A DNA stretch of 64,000 bases, taken from the NCBI GenBank assembly GCA_963786305.1, contig CAWAYL010000009.1:62001-126000 (forward strand), written 5' to 3'. The notes under the pieces were generated by a model. That model saw only the letters and a program-made list of their open reading frames with translations, was not told where the DNA came from and did not search any database. This DNA is from CAKZLS01 sp963786305 (GTDB lineage Bacteria > Pseudomonadota > Alphaproteobacteria > Rhodospirillales > Defluviicoccaceae). Positions 30,075-38,455 of the stretch are shown in pieces. Positions within the stretch are counted from its first letter, which is position 1. Every line of letters begins with the position of its first letter. Position numbers and translations under genes: made by a program.

Positions 30075-30097
30075 CAGCGGCAGCGTTGCCGTGGCCC
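30071..30097 (-). promoter_or_regulatory. Hairpin in the mdh-sucC intergenic space
   Basis: GGGCCA at 30071-30076 pairs with TGGCCC at 30092-30097, and CGGCA with TGCCG inside, with a single bulged base and a GCGT loop. On the minus strand it follows the mdh stop by 13 bases and has no T-run, so it is more likely an RNA-stability or processing element than a terminator. Confidence 0.55.
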
Positions 30098-30110
30098 GCG
30101 TTTCCGCCTT

Positions 30111-31061
30111 CTACATCAGGCCCTTGGCGACATCGATCAGCGTGTTGACCGCATTGACCGAATTGTCCAGCATCGCCTTCTCGTCGGCGCTGAGCTCGAT
30201 CTCGATCACCTTTTCGACGCCGCCAGCGCCGAGGATCACCGGCACGCCGACGTAGAGGCCATTGAGACCGTACTCTTTGTCGCAAAAGGCCGCGCACGGG
30301 AGAACTCGCTTCTTGTCCTTGAGATAGGCCTCGGCCATGGCGATGCCGGCCGTGGCGGGAGCGTAGAATGCCGAGCCCGTTTTCAGCAGCCCGACGATCT
30401 CGGCGCCGCCGTCACGGGTCCGCTGGACGATGGAATCCAGTTTCTCCTGTGTCGTCCATCCCATCTTCACGAGATCGGGAAGCGGAATTCCGGCGACCGT
30501 GGAATAGCGGACCAGCGGCACCATGGTGTCGCCATGTCCACCGAGCACGAACGCGGTGACGTCCTCGACGGAAACGTTGAACTCCTCGGCGAGGAAACAG
30601 CGAAAGCGCGCGGAGTCCAGCACGCCGGCCATGCCGACGACCTTGTTGTGCGGCTGGCCGGTGAATTCGCGAAGCGCCCAGACCATGACGTCGAGCGGAT
30701 TGGTGATGCAGATGACGAACGCGTCGGGGCAGTGCGTCTTGATACCCTCGCCGACCGCCTTCATCACCTTGATGTTGATCTCGATGAGATCGTCGCGGCT
30801 CATGCCGGGCTTGCGCGCCACGCCGGCCGTGACGATGACCACATCCGAACCCGCGATATCGGCGTAGTCGTTGGCGCCTTTCAAGCCGACGCTCACACCT
30901 TCGACGGGATTGGCCTGAGCGATGTCGAGAGCCTTGCCTTGCGGCATGCCCTCCACGATGTCGAAAATAACGATGTCGCCGAGTTCCTTGAGGCTGATGA
31001 GATGAGCGAGCGTGCCGCCGATGTTGCCGGCGCCGACAAGAGCGATTTTTTTGCGTGCCAT
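30111..31061 (-). CDS. mdh: Malate dehydrogenase
   Basis: 316-residue NAD-dependent malate dehydrogenase of the LDH-like type found in alphaproteobacteria. It has the cofactor motif VGAGNIGG near the N-terminus, the substrate-binding arginine in ARKPGMSRDDL, the NPLD motif in CITNPLDVMVW, and the catalytic histidine in LGGHGDTMVPL. First gene of the mdh-sucCD-sucAB-lpdA series, with zapE upstream. Confidence 0.96.
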   Translation of the reverse strand: MARKKIALVGAGNIGGTLAHLISLKELGDIVIFDIVEGMPQGKALDIAQANPVEGVSVGLKGANDYADIAGSDVVIVTAGVARKPGMSRDDLIEINIKVMKAVGEGIKTHCPDAFVICITNPLDVMVWALREFTGQPHNKVVGMAGVLDSARFRCFLAEEFNVSVEDVTAFVLGGHGDTMVPLVRYSTVAGIPLPDLVKMGWTTQEKLDSIVQRTRDGGAEIVGLLKTGSAFYAPATAGIAMAEAYLKDKKRVLPCAAFCDKEYGLNGLYVGVPVILGAGGVEKVIEIELSADEKAMLDNSVNAVNTLIDVAKGLM

Positions 31062-31256
31062 GGGATCTTCCCCCTCCAGGTGAGCGGTAATGGTTTAACC
31101 GCGGCACTGCTTTGCGCAGTGCAATAATTGAGCGGTGTAAGTACCGCGAATCACCCCCAAGGGCAAGGCTATCGGGCTAAGTTTCGGCCGCGACGACGGT
31201 GTTTCGCCCCTGGAACGACCATTACCGGTCGTTTTGTCCCCGAATTGGATTGCGCT

Positions 31257-32417
31257 CTACATTCCACTGAGATGCTCGCTCCCCATGTAGGTGTCGCTTT
31301 GCATTTCGTGTAGGCGCGAAACGGTGCGTTCAAATTCGAATGCACCCTGACCCGACGGGTAGAGGTCCTCCGGCTGGCGTTCGGATGAACAGATGAGCTT
31401 GACCCTGTGTTCATACAGCGCGTCGACCAGCGTTACGAAGCGCTTTGCCTCGTTCCGCTTTTCGGGTTTCAATTCGGGCACCCGAGAAAGAAACAGCACA
31501 TCGTACTTGGTCGCGATGGCGAGATAGTCCGCCGCTCCCAGAGGCCGCTCGCAGAGTTCGGCAAAACTCGCAAACGCAATGTCGTCGGACGCCATGGGAA
31601 TGTGCACCGCGCGGCCGTTGACCGTCAGGGTATCGGGGCGCACATCCGCGCCGTGCGTAAGTCGGGCAAAGGACGCGCGAAGCCGAGCCTCGGTGTCGGC
31701 GCCCAGCGGTGTCAAGAACACATTCATCGAACGCATGGTTTCGAGCCGGTAATCCACCCCGGAGTCCAGCTCGAGCACGTCGAGCTTCTTCGTCAGAAGC
31801 TCGATGAAAGGCAGAAACAGTTCGCGCTGCAGACCATCCTTGTACAGATCCCGCGGCGGCCGGTTGGACGTCCCCACGATCACGACGCCCGCCTCGAAAA
31901 ATCCCTGGAACAGCCGTCCGAGGATCATGGCGTCGGCGATATCCAGCACCTGGATTTCGTCGAAACAGAGGAGCCAGGCATCCTCCGCGAGGCCTCGAGC
32001 GACCCCCTGAACCAGATCGTCGCGCGACCGGTCCTTGCCGCGGGGCCGTCCGCTCAGCGTCTTCTCGGCCTCGGTTCGGCGAACCTTGTTGAGGGCCGCG
32101 TGAACCTCCTGCATGAAAGCGTGGAAGTGCACCCGGCGCTTGCGGGCCACCGGAGCGGAACGGAAAAAGATGTCCATGAGCATGGACTTTCCGCGGCCGA
32201 CACCACCGTAGATGTACAGACCCTGCGGCGGCTCCTCGCGCCTGCGCGACAGTCCGAACCGTTCCTTCCATCCGACCGGTCCCGTCGCGGGCTCATACCC
32301 GACGAGCGCGTGGTGGAGGCTCTCGAGCTTCTCGGCCGCCAGTGCCTGCGCCGGATCCCGCCTGATATCCCCCGACTTGAGGCGCGCCCGGTAGTGTGCG
32401 AGGGGTCCGTCGGACAT
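31257..32417 (-). CDS. zapE: AFG1/ZapE-family cell division ATPase
   Basis: 386-residue P-loop ATPase of the ZapE/AFG1 family, which in E. coli associates with the Z-ring late in division. Walker A is GGVGRGKSM (about residues 71-79) and Walker B is LLCFDEIQVLD. Family-specific segments FHAFMQEVHAAL, GTSNRPPRDLYKDGLQR and FLPFIELLTKKLDVLELD are all present. It commonly lies directly upstream of mdh in alphaproteobacteria, as here. Confidence 0.93.
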   Translation of the reverse strand: MSDGPLAHYRARLKSGDIRRDPAQALAAEKLESLHHALVGYEPATGPVGWKERFGLSRRREEPPQGLYIYGGVGRGKSMLMDIFFRSAPVARKRRVHFHAFMQEVHAALNKVRRTEAEKTLSGRPRGKDRSRDDLVQGVARGLAEDAWLLCFDEIQVLDIADAMILGRLFQGFFEAGVVIVGTSNRPPRDLYKDGLQRELFLPFIELLTKKLDVLELDSGVDYRLETMRSMNVFLTPLGADTEARLRASFARLTHGADVRPDTLTVNGRAVHIPMASDDIAFASFAELCERPLGAADYLAIATKYDVLFLSRVPELKPEKRNEAKRFVTLVDALYEHRVKLICSSERQPEDLYPSGQGAFEFERTVSRLHEMQSDTYMGSEHLSGM

Positions 32418-32556
32418 TAAGTCATCTTTTTGTTGCGCATGCGAAGTAGATTAATTGGCGAGCCCCCTTCTTGTAAAGGCCGCGGCCGCGAAACCCGCCC
32501 GGATCCATCGATCGACCTTGACGGCCGGCCGCGATGATCCGACCTTGGAACAGGAT

Positions 32557-33366
32557 ATGACCATGACCGAGTTTCTTCTCGCGCACCAGACCGCCATTCG
32601 CCTGACCTTCTTCGGCGCCATCCTTGCCGCGATGATGGCGTGGGAGTTCCTCGCGCCGCGCCGCACGTTGTCGGCGGGGCGCGCGGGCCGGTGGACGTCC
32701 AATCTCGGCATCGTCACCCTGGACGCCATCGCGGTCCGTCTTGTCTTTCCGATCGCCGCCGTTGGAGGGGCCGCCATCGCCGCCGATCGGGGCTGGGGGC
32801 TTTTGAACGCCCTCGCCGTCCCCGGCTGGATCGCCATCGTCTTCTCGGTCCTTGCGCTCGATCTCGCCATCTACAGCCAGCACGTGGCGTTTCACAAAGT
32901 GCCGATCCTGTGGCGGCTGCATCGCATGCACCACACCGACGTGGATATCGACACCACCACGGGCATCCGCTTCCATCCCCTCGAGATCGCGCTTTCCATG
33001 GCGATCAAGATCGCCGTGATCGTGGCGCTCGGCGCGCCACCGGTCGCCGTTGTCATCTTCGAGGTTCTGCTGAACGCCACCTCGCTGTTCAACCACGGCA
33101 ACGTCCGGCTCCCCGCCGGCATCGACCGGGCCCTGCGGCGGGTCGTCGTCACGCCCGATTTCCATCGCGTGCATCACTCGGTGTACCGGGACGAAACCGA
33201 CAGCAATTATGGCTTCAACCTATCCGTCTGGGACTATCTGTTCCGCACCTATCGCGCCCAGCCCCGAGACGGCCACACGGGCATGAAGATCGGGCTCGAA
33301 ATCTTTCGGGAGCCTCTGCGGGGCCGTCTCGACCAGTTGCTCATCCAGCCGTTCCTCAAGGGATGA
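32557..33366 (+). CDS. Sterol desaturase / fatty acid hydroxylase family membrane protein
   Basis: 269-residue integral membrane di-iron enzyme. Histidine clusters match the fatty acid hydroxylase superfamily: HVAFHKVPILWRLHRMHHTD, then NHGNVRLP and DFHRVHHSVYRDETDSNYGF. Four or more hydrophobic segments surround them. It starts at ATG 32557 or at the second ATG 6 bases later. It is the only plus-strand gene inside the TCA cluster, between zapE and the sdh operon, and shares a bidirectional stem-loop with sdhB. Substrate (sterol, hopanoid or lipid) unknown. Confidence 0.88.
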   Translation: MTMTEFLLAHQTAIRLTFFGAILAAMMAWEFLAPRRTLSAGRAGRWTSNLGIVTLDAIAVRLVFPIAAVGGAAIAADRGWGLLNALAVPGWIAIVFSVLALDLAIYSQHVAFHKVPILWRLHRMHHTDVDIDTTTGIRFHPLEIALSMAIKIAVIVALGAPPVAVVIFEVLLNATSLFNHGNVRLPAGIDRALRRVVVTPDFHRVHHSVYRDETDSNYGFNLSVWDYLFRTYRAQPRDGHTGMKIGLEIFREPLRGRLDQLLIQPFLKG

Positions 33367-33389
33367 GCCGGAACGGTCGAGCCGGGCGC

Positions 33390-33417
33390 AAAAAAACCGC
33401 CGGGTTGATCCCGGCGG
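33390..33417 (-). terminator. Terminator of the sdh operon (likely bidirectional)
   Basis: A perfect 8-bp stem, CCGCCGGG (33397-33404) with CCCGGCGG (33410-33417), encloses loop TTGAT. On the minus strand it is followed by seven T's, so it ends the sdhCDAB transcript 36 bases past sdhB. On the plus strand it follows the desaturase gene by 30 bases. Confidence 0.85.
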
Positions 33418-33452
33418 CGTTTGTCTTCGTTCCCCTGCGTTCGGTCTGGTCT

Positions 33453-34229
33453 CTACATTCGCTGAGCGAGCAGCGATTTAATCTCGGCGATGGCTTTCCC
33501 CGGATTGAGATGTTTCGGGCACGTGCTCGTGCAATTCATGATGGTGTGGCAGCGAAATACCCGGAACGGATCGTTAAGCTCGTCGAGCCGTTGCCCCTTG
33601 GCCTCGTCGCGGCTGTCGGCGATCCACCGGTAGGCTTGCAGCAGAACCGCGGGGCCGAGATACCGATCGCCGTTCCACCAGTAGCTCGGACAACTGGTCT
33701 GGCAGCAGAAGCAGAGGATGCACTCCCAGAGGCCGTCCAGCTTGGCGCGCTCCTCGGGGCTCTGCAACCGCTCGCCGGCCGGCGGCGGCGTTTCCGACAC
33801 AAGCCACGGTTTGACCATGCGGTATTGGGCATAGGGCACCGACAGATCGGGCACCAGGTCCTTGACGACCGGCAGGTGCGGAAGCGGATACACCTTGACG
33901 TCGCCCTTGATGTCGTCGATCGCCTGGATGCACGCCAGCGTATTGGTGCCATCGATATTGAACGCGCACGACCCGCAGACGCCTTCCCGGCAGGAGCGGC
34001 GGAAAGTCAGCGTCGGATCCATCTCGTTCTTGATCTTGATCAACGCGTCCAACACCATCGGCCCGCAGGTATCCATATCCACGGCGAAAGTGTCGAGACG
34101 AGGGTTTTTCCCGCTTTCCGGATCGTACCGGTAGATCTTGAAGGTCCTCACGTTGGCGGCGCCGGCCGGTGCCGGAAATGTCTTTCCCTCGACAACCTTG
34201 GAATTGGCGGGGAGACTGAACTCAACCAT
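33453..34229 (-). CDS. sdhB: Succinate dehydrogenase iron-sulfur subunit
   Basis: 258 residues. All three cluster motifs are visible: [2Fe-2S] in CREGVCGSCAFNIDG, [4Fe-4S] in CILCFCCQTSCPSYWW, and [3Fe-4S] in CHTIMNCTSTCPKHLNP. It passes electrons from SdhA to the membrane anchor and ubiquinone. Last gene of the sdhCDAB operon. Confidence 0.97.
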   Translation of the reverse strand: MVEFSLPANSKVVEGKTFPAPAGAANVRTFKIYRYDPESGKNPRLDTFAVDMDTCGPMVLDALIKIKNEMDPTLTFRRSCREGVCGSCAFNIDGTNTLACIQAIDDIKGDVKVYPLPHLPVVKDLVPDLSVPYAQYRMVKPWLVSETPPPAGERLQSPEERAKLDGLWECILCFCCQTSCPSYWWNGDRYLGPAVLLQAYRWIADSRDEAKGQRLDELNDPFRVFRCHTIMNCTSTCPKHLNPGKAIAEIKSLLAQRM

Positions 34230-34249
34230 TTGAACGTCCCCTTCTGCGT

Positions 34250-36040
34250 TTAATAGACGCGTGTTTGCGGTTTGATGTATTCGGCCTCGTCGGTAAGCGT
34301 GTAGGTGTGCACCGGACGGTAGTCCAATCTCACCTTGCCCTTATCGTCGACCCAGGCCAGCGTGTGCTTCATCCAGTTCTCGTCGTCCCGGTCGGGACAG
34401 TCCTCGCGGGCATGCGCCCCTCGGCTTTCCTTGCGGGCTTCCGCCGAATAGATGGACGCCGTGGCGCAGACCATCAGGTTCTCCAACTCGAGCGCTTCCA
34501 CCAGGTCGGAATTCCAGATCATCGACCGGTCGCTGAGCTTGATGTCGCCGAGGGTGTTCCAGACCTCCTCGATCTGCTTGCAGCCCTCCGCCAGGACATC
34601 TTGATCGCGGAACACCGCGGCATTGTTCTGCATCGTCCGTTGCATGCTCAGCCGGATTTCGGCAGTCGGCTTCGAACCGCTCGCGTTGCGAAGCCGGTCG
34701 AGCCTCGACAACGCGAAATCCGCCGAATCCTTCGGCAGGGGCGCATGCGACGCCCCCGGCTTGATGATCTCGGCCGCCCGCAACGCCGCGGCCCGTCCGA
34801 ACACGACGATATCCAGCAGCGAGTTCGTTCCCAGCCTGTTGGCGCCGTGAACCGAGGCGCAGCCGCATTCGCCGACCGCCATCAGCCCGGGAACGACGGC
34901 ATCCGGATCGTCCGCGGTCGGGCGCAGCGCCTCGCCGTGATGGTTGGTGGGAATGCCGCCCATGTTATAGTGCACCGTCGGCAGCACCGGGATCGGTTCC
35001 TTGGTGGCATCCACGCCGGCGAAGATTTTCGCCGTTTCGGTAATGCCCGGCAGGCGTTCCCAGAGAACTTCGCCGCCGAGATGCTCCAGATGAAGCATGA
35101 TATGGTCGTTGTCCGCGCCGGTGCCGCGGCCTTCCCGGATCTCGACGGTCATCGAGCGGCTGACGACGTCGCGCGACGCCAGGTCCTTGGCCGTCGGCGC
35201 ATAGCGCTCCATGAAACGCTCGCCCTCGGAGTTCGTCAGGTATCCGCCCTCTCCGCGCGCGCCTTCGGTAATCAGGCAGCCGGAGCCGTAGATGCCCGTG
35301 GGGTGGAACTGGATGAACTCGTGGTCCTGCAGCGGCAGGCCAGCGCGCGCCACCATGGCGTTGCCGTCACCGGTGCAGGTATGCGCCGACGTGCACGAGA
35401 AATAGGCCCGGCCGTAGCCGCCGCTGGCGAACACCGTCGTGTGGGCCTGGAAACGATGGATGGTGCCGTCGTCGAGGTTCCACGCGATGACGCCCTGGCA
35501 GGCGCCGTCGTCATCCATGATGACGTCGATGGCGAAGTACTCGATGAAGAACTCGGCGTTGAACTTCACGCATTGCTGGTAGAGCGTGTGCAGGATCGCG
35601 TGGCCGGTGCGGTCGGCGGCGGCGCAGGCGCGCTGTACCGGCGCTTCGCCGAAATTGCGCATGTGGCCGCCGAACGGCCGTTGATAGATCTTGCCGTCGG
35701 CGGTGCGCGAAAACGGCACGCCAAAGTGCTCGAGTTCGTGAACGGCGGGAACGGCCGCGCGGCACATGTACTCGATGGCGTCCTGGTCGCCGAGCCAGTC
35801 CGATCCCTTGACCGTGTCGAACATGTGCCAGTGCCAGTTGTCCTCGGCCATGTTGCCCAGCGAGGCGCCGATGCCGCCTTGCGCCGCGACCGTATGGCTT
35901 CGCGTCGGAAACACCTTGGTGATGCAGGCGGTCTTCAGACCCGCGGCGGCCATGCCCATGGTCGCGCGCAGTCCCGCTCCACCGGCGCCGACGACAATGA
36001 CGTCATAGGCATGATCAGTAATCGGGTAAGCAGTCGTCAT
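34250..36040 (-). CDS. sdhA: Succinate dehydrogenase flavoprotein subunit
   Basis: 596 residues. It has the FAD dinucleotide motif VVGAGGAGLRA, the covalent-flavin histidine in RSHTVAAQGGIGASLGN, and HPTGIYGSGCLITEGARGEGG in the active-site region. The C-terminal HTYTLTDEAEYIKPQTRVY is typical. It lies 14 bases downstream of sdhD once that gene's frame is corrected. Confidence 0.97.
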   Translation of the reverse strand: MTTAYPITDHAYDVIVVGAGGAGLRATMGMAAAGLKTACITKVFPTRSHTVAAQGGIGASLGNMAEDNWHWHMFDTVKGSDWLGDQDAIEYMCRAAVPAVHELEHFGVPFSRTADGKIYQRPFGGHMRNFGEAPVQRACAAADRTGHAILHTLYQQCVKFNAEFFIEYFAIDVIMDDDGACQGVIAWNLDDGTIHRFQAHTTVFASGGYGRAYFSCTSAHTCTGDGNAMVARAGLPLQDHEFIQFHPTGIYGSGCLITEGARGEGGYLTNSEGERFMERYAPTAKDLASRDVVSRSMTVEIREGRGTGADNDHIMLHLEHLGGEVLWERLPGITETAKIFAGVDATKEPIPVLPTVHYNMGGIPTNHHGEALRPTADDPDAVVPGLMAVGECGCASVHGANRLGTNSLLDIVVFGRAAALRAAEIIKPGASHAPLPKDSADFALSRLDRLRNASGSKPTAEIRLSMQRTMQNNAAVFRDQDVLAEGCKQIEEVWNTLGDIKLSDRSMIWNSDLVEALELENLMVCATASIYSAEARKESRGAHAREDCPDRDDENWMKHTLAWVDDKGKVRLDYRPVHTYTLTDEAEYIKPQTRVY

Positions 36041-36054
36041 CGTCTCTCAGCCCC

Positions 36055-36428
36055 CTATATCGCAACCAGAAAAACAGCCAGCACACACGATGCGGCCAAA
36101 TGAAAAGGACGAACTTGACCAAGAGAAGAACCGTAACCTTCGCCGCTTCGCCACTTACGTAGTCCTCGATCACCACCTGCATGCCGAGATGCGCGTGGTA
36201 AAAAAGAACAAGCACCAGCAGCATCATGAGCAGGGCGTTGCCGAAGTCGCTGATCCACGCCTGGAACGTCAGGAAGTCCGCTCCCATCAGCGATATCGCC
36301 GCGAACACGAACCAGATGGAGAGCGGAACCAGGGCGATGGCGCTGACGCGCTGTGACCACCAGTGTCCGACGCCTTCGTGCGCCGCGCCGAGGCCGCGCG
36401 CGCGCGCCAGTGAAGATCGCATTTCCAT
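36055..36428 (-). CDS. sdhD: Succinate dehydrogenase membrane anchor subunit (one frameshift)
   Basis: Hydrophobic anchor of complex II, 124 residues after correction. It has WWSQRVSAIALVPLSIWFVF, the likely haem-ligand histidine in LFYHAHLGMQVVIEDYV, and three membrane helices. A T is missing from a T-run near 36099 (ATTTGG for ATTTTGG). Uncorrected, the frame reads through to 36015 and overlaps sdhA with a non-helical tail. Corrected, it ends LAASCVLAVFLVAI at 36055, before the sdhA start, which supports the correction. ATG 36426-36428 shares one base with the sdhC stop and follows a GGAGG site. Confidence 0.9.
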
Positions 36429-36823
36429 CACGCACCTCCGCCCGCTGCATAGGCAGCGATCAATGTGACCAGGGTGAGCACGACCGCGAACGCAACGACG
36501 GCCAGACCCGATTTGCGCACTTCCGTCAACTCGAACCCCCAGCCGAAATCCCAGGCCAAGTGCCGGATACCGTTAGCCAGATGATAGAAAAGTGCAAACG
36601 TAAATCCCCACAGCATCAGGTGGCCGAACCACGAGCCTAAGAAGCCTTGGCTGGTTGCAAACTCTTCGGGGCCATACGCGGCGGAAACCAGCCACCACGT
36701 AAGGAACAGCGTTCCTAAGGTCAGGGCCACGCCGGTGATGCGATGCAATATCGAGAGAACCGAAGTAATCTGCGGCCGATAAACCTGGATATGGGGAGAG
36801 AGAGGACGATCACGAGAGGCCAT
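36428..36823 (-). CDS. sdhC: Succinate dehydrogenase cytochrome b556 subunit
   Basis: 131 residues with three membrane helices. The family signature RPLSPHIQVYRPQITSVLSI lies near the N-terminus, and HRITGVAL and LFYHLANGIRHLAWD (haem-ligand histidine region) follow. First gene of the sdhCDAB operon. Confidence 0.95.
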   Translation of the reverse strand: MASRDRPLSPHIQVYRPQITSVLSILHRITGVALTLGTLFLTWWLVSAAYGPEEFATSQGFLGSWFGHLMLWGFTFALFYHLANGIRHLAWDFGWGFELTEVRKSGLAVVAFAVVLTLVTLIAAYAAGGGA

Positions 36824-37216
36824 GGGGCTTAACCCTTCTGCTTGTAATTCCGCAAAAGCAAGGGTCGAACTTTAGGTCGTTCCGCAATGCGAAGTCAATC
36901 TTCGCACCTGCACAAAAATTACGGATTAACGAATACGCAATTGTCGCTCGCCCCTCGGTGCGCCCGTGCAACAAACGCCATGAATCACTCTCATTATCAA
37001 GAGCCCCCCGGCGCAACCGTCTGTTCCGTTTGGATTTTCGTGAAGGCAGGAATTCAACCGCGGTATACCGGGCCCGTCTCTATCGAAACCGCGGCCATGC
37101 CCGTTACCCGCAACGGCGGCCGTGTTGTCGTCGGCATCGAGGATACGACCGGTCGCTCTGTTCCATATTGATCGATCCCGCGACCGGCGTCGCCCGGGCG
37201 TTCCGTTGACTATCTC
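36824..37216. other. Intergenic region between sdhC and rpmG promoter
   Basis: About 390 bases between divergent genes. It should contain the sdh operon promoter, but I cannot point to a convincing -35/-10 pair. Open frames exist on the plus strand (for example from 36980), but they lack a ribosome binding site and any recognisable family. Confidence 0.45.
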
Positions 37217-37244
37217 TTGACAGTGTCATTCGCCTCGCTAAGGT
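37217..37244 (+). promoter_or_regulatory. Promoter of rpmG
   Basis: TTGACA at 37217-37222, a 16-base spacer, and TAAGGT at 37239-37244, lying 48 bases before the rpmG ATG. A perfect -35 with a partial -10. Confidence 0.55.
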
Positions 37245-37291
37245 GCGCGCTTCGATAGCGCGAGCAAACGACTGAATACGGAAAGGCGCCA

Positions 37292-37459
37292 ATGGCGAAG
37301 CCCACCACCATCCTTGTCAGACTGGTCAGCACCGCGGGCACTGGCTTCTACTACGTGACAAAGAAGAATCCCCGGACCGCTACCGGCAAGCTCGAGTTCC
37401 GCAAGTACGATCCGGTGGTCCGCAAGCACGTCGCCTTCAAGGAAGCCAAGATCAAATAG
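37292..37459 (+). CDS. rpmG: 50S ribosomal protein L33
   Basis: 55 residues beginning MAKPTTILVRLVSTAGTGFY and containing YVTKKNPRTATGKLEFRKYD, the conserved L33 core, ending KHVAFKEAKIK. This is the cysteine-free form usual in Proteobacteria. ATG 37292 follows a GAAAGG site. It converges with the Crp/Fnr-type regulator 28 bases away. Confidence 0.96.
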   Translation: MAKPTTILVRLVSTAGTGFYYVTKKNPRTATGKLEFRKYDPVVRKHVAFKEAKIK

Positions 37460-37487
37460 CTCTCGGCGCTACGGCGGAAACCGTGCT

Positions 37488-38234
37488 CTAGCCCCGAACT
37501 TCCTGCACGATGTCGCGCAGCCGGTCGACATTGTGAATGAGCAGAGCGTTCCGCGTTCGCTCGACGATTCCCTTGCGTGCGAGATCATTGAGGACCCGGG
37601 CCACCGTTTCGCGCGTCGTGCTGACACGGCTGGCCAGATTGCTGTGGACGGGAATGGGTTCGATTTTGGCGACCGTACCGTTGGTCATATGGGTTCTGGC
37701 CTGGCGAAGCAATTCGGCGTGAACGCGGTTGTGAGCCGCCAGCGTGCTTAAATCCATGATGCGCTCGTCCGCGTTGCGTACGATGGCGGCCAATCGTTGC
37801 ATGACCGATAGCGCCATCTTGGGATGCTCGCCCAGTATTTTCATGAACAGGTTCGCCGGCACCGCGACGATCAGCGCGTCATCAATCGCCATGACGCTGG
37901 CCGAGCGCGGTTTGCCATCGAGGGCGGAAAGCTCGCCGAAATAACTGCCCTCGCCCAACTCGTCGAAGGTGATCTCCCGTCCGAGCAGAGAGTAGTTGAC
38001 GATGCGCACCCGGCCACGGACGACGAAAAAGAGGTCGCTGGAGTGGCTTTCGCGGTCGATGACCTGCTCCTGCGCCGCGAACCGCCTGTACCGGCACGCC
38101 TGTTCGAGGGCCGTCAACTCCGCTTCCCCGAGATCGCTCAAAAGCTCAATGCCGGAGAGCAGGCTTGTTTCCATAGCCGGTGCCGGTGCCGTTTCCGGCC
38201 TGGAGCGTTGATCGCAAAAATCCGCTTGCAACAT
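37488..38234 (-). CDS. Crp/Fnr-family transcriptional regulator
   Basis: 248 residues. An N-terminal cyclic-nucleotide-binding-type barrel (GEGSYFGELSALDGKPRSASV, the usual phosphate-binding cassette region) is followed by a C-terminal winged helix with recognition region VSTTRETVARVLNDLARKG. There is no N-terminal four-cysteine FNR cluster, although C11 and C43 are present. ATG 38232-38234 follows AAGGGGG at good distance; the GTG 39 bases upstream is less likely. The PRSAS segment resembles cAMP-binding members, but the effector is not certain. A 17-bp inverted repeat lies in its leader. Confidence 0.9.
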   Translation of the reverse strand: MLQADFCDQRSRPETAPAPAMETSLLSGIELLSDLGEAELTALEQACRYRRFAAQEQVIDRESHSSDLFFVVRGRVRIVNYSLLGREITFDELGEGSYFGELSALDGKPRSASVMAIDDALIVAVPANLFMKILGEHPKMALSVMQRLAAIVRNADERIMDLSTLAAHNRVHAELLRQARTHMTNGTVAKIEPIPVHSNLASRVSTTRETVARVLNDLARKGIVERTRNALLIHNVDRLRDIVQEVRG

Positions 38235-38250
38235 GAGAACCCCCTTATGC

Positions 38251-38267
38251 ACGGGAATAAATCCCGT
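38251..38267. promoter_or_regulatory. Inverted repeat in the leader of the Crp/Fnr-type gene
   Basis: ACGGGA-ATAAA-TCCCGT, with arms of 6 bases and a 5-base centre, 17 bases upstream of the start codon at 38234. It could be an autoregulatory operator or a small leader hairpin. It does not match the classical TGTGA-N6-TCACA or FNR-box sequences. Confidence 0.4.
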
Positions 38268-38430
38268 TCGCACAACCTATGCGATAAGCATTCGGGTGTC
38301 AATCTGCATGTGATCCGACCCGTAATTTGAACAGGGTCGTTGTCGGACTCTTGCCGGTGCGACGGGCGATTACGCCACGTCCACTACTTTCTCGGCGCGT
38401 GCGTTTAACCCGCATTGGGATCCCACGAGT

Positions 38431-38455
38431 TACACCAACGGTCGTTGGTATTATG
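38431..38455. repeat. Dispersed repeat copy 2 (GGTCGTTGGTATTA core)
   Basis: tacaccaacggtcgttggta continues with ttatg. It contains the near-palindrome CCAACGGTCGTTGG and shares CGGTCGTTGGTATTA with copy 1 at 3798-3821. It overlaps the stop codon of the mannitol dehydrogenase gene (38451-38453), so it sits at the 3' end of a minus-strand gene like copy 1. Confidence 0.5.

Noticed and set aside
34265..36103. 612-codon open frame on the plus strand opposite sdhA
   Set aside because: High GC at third codon positions makes the opposite strand open. The protein has no family features, while sdhA on the other strand is unambiguous.
36980..37171. Small plus-strand frame between sdhC and rpmG
   Set aside because: No ribosome binding site, no domain, and it ends before the rpmG promoter; not distinguishable from chance.
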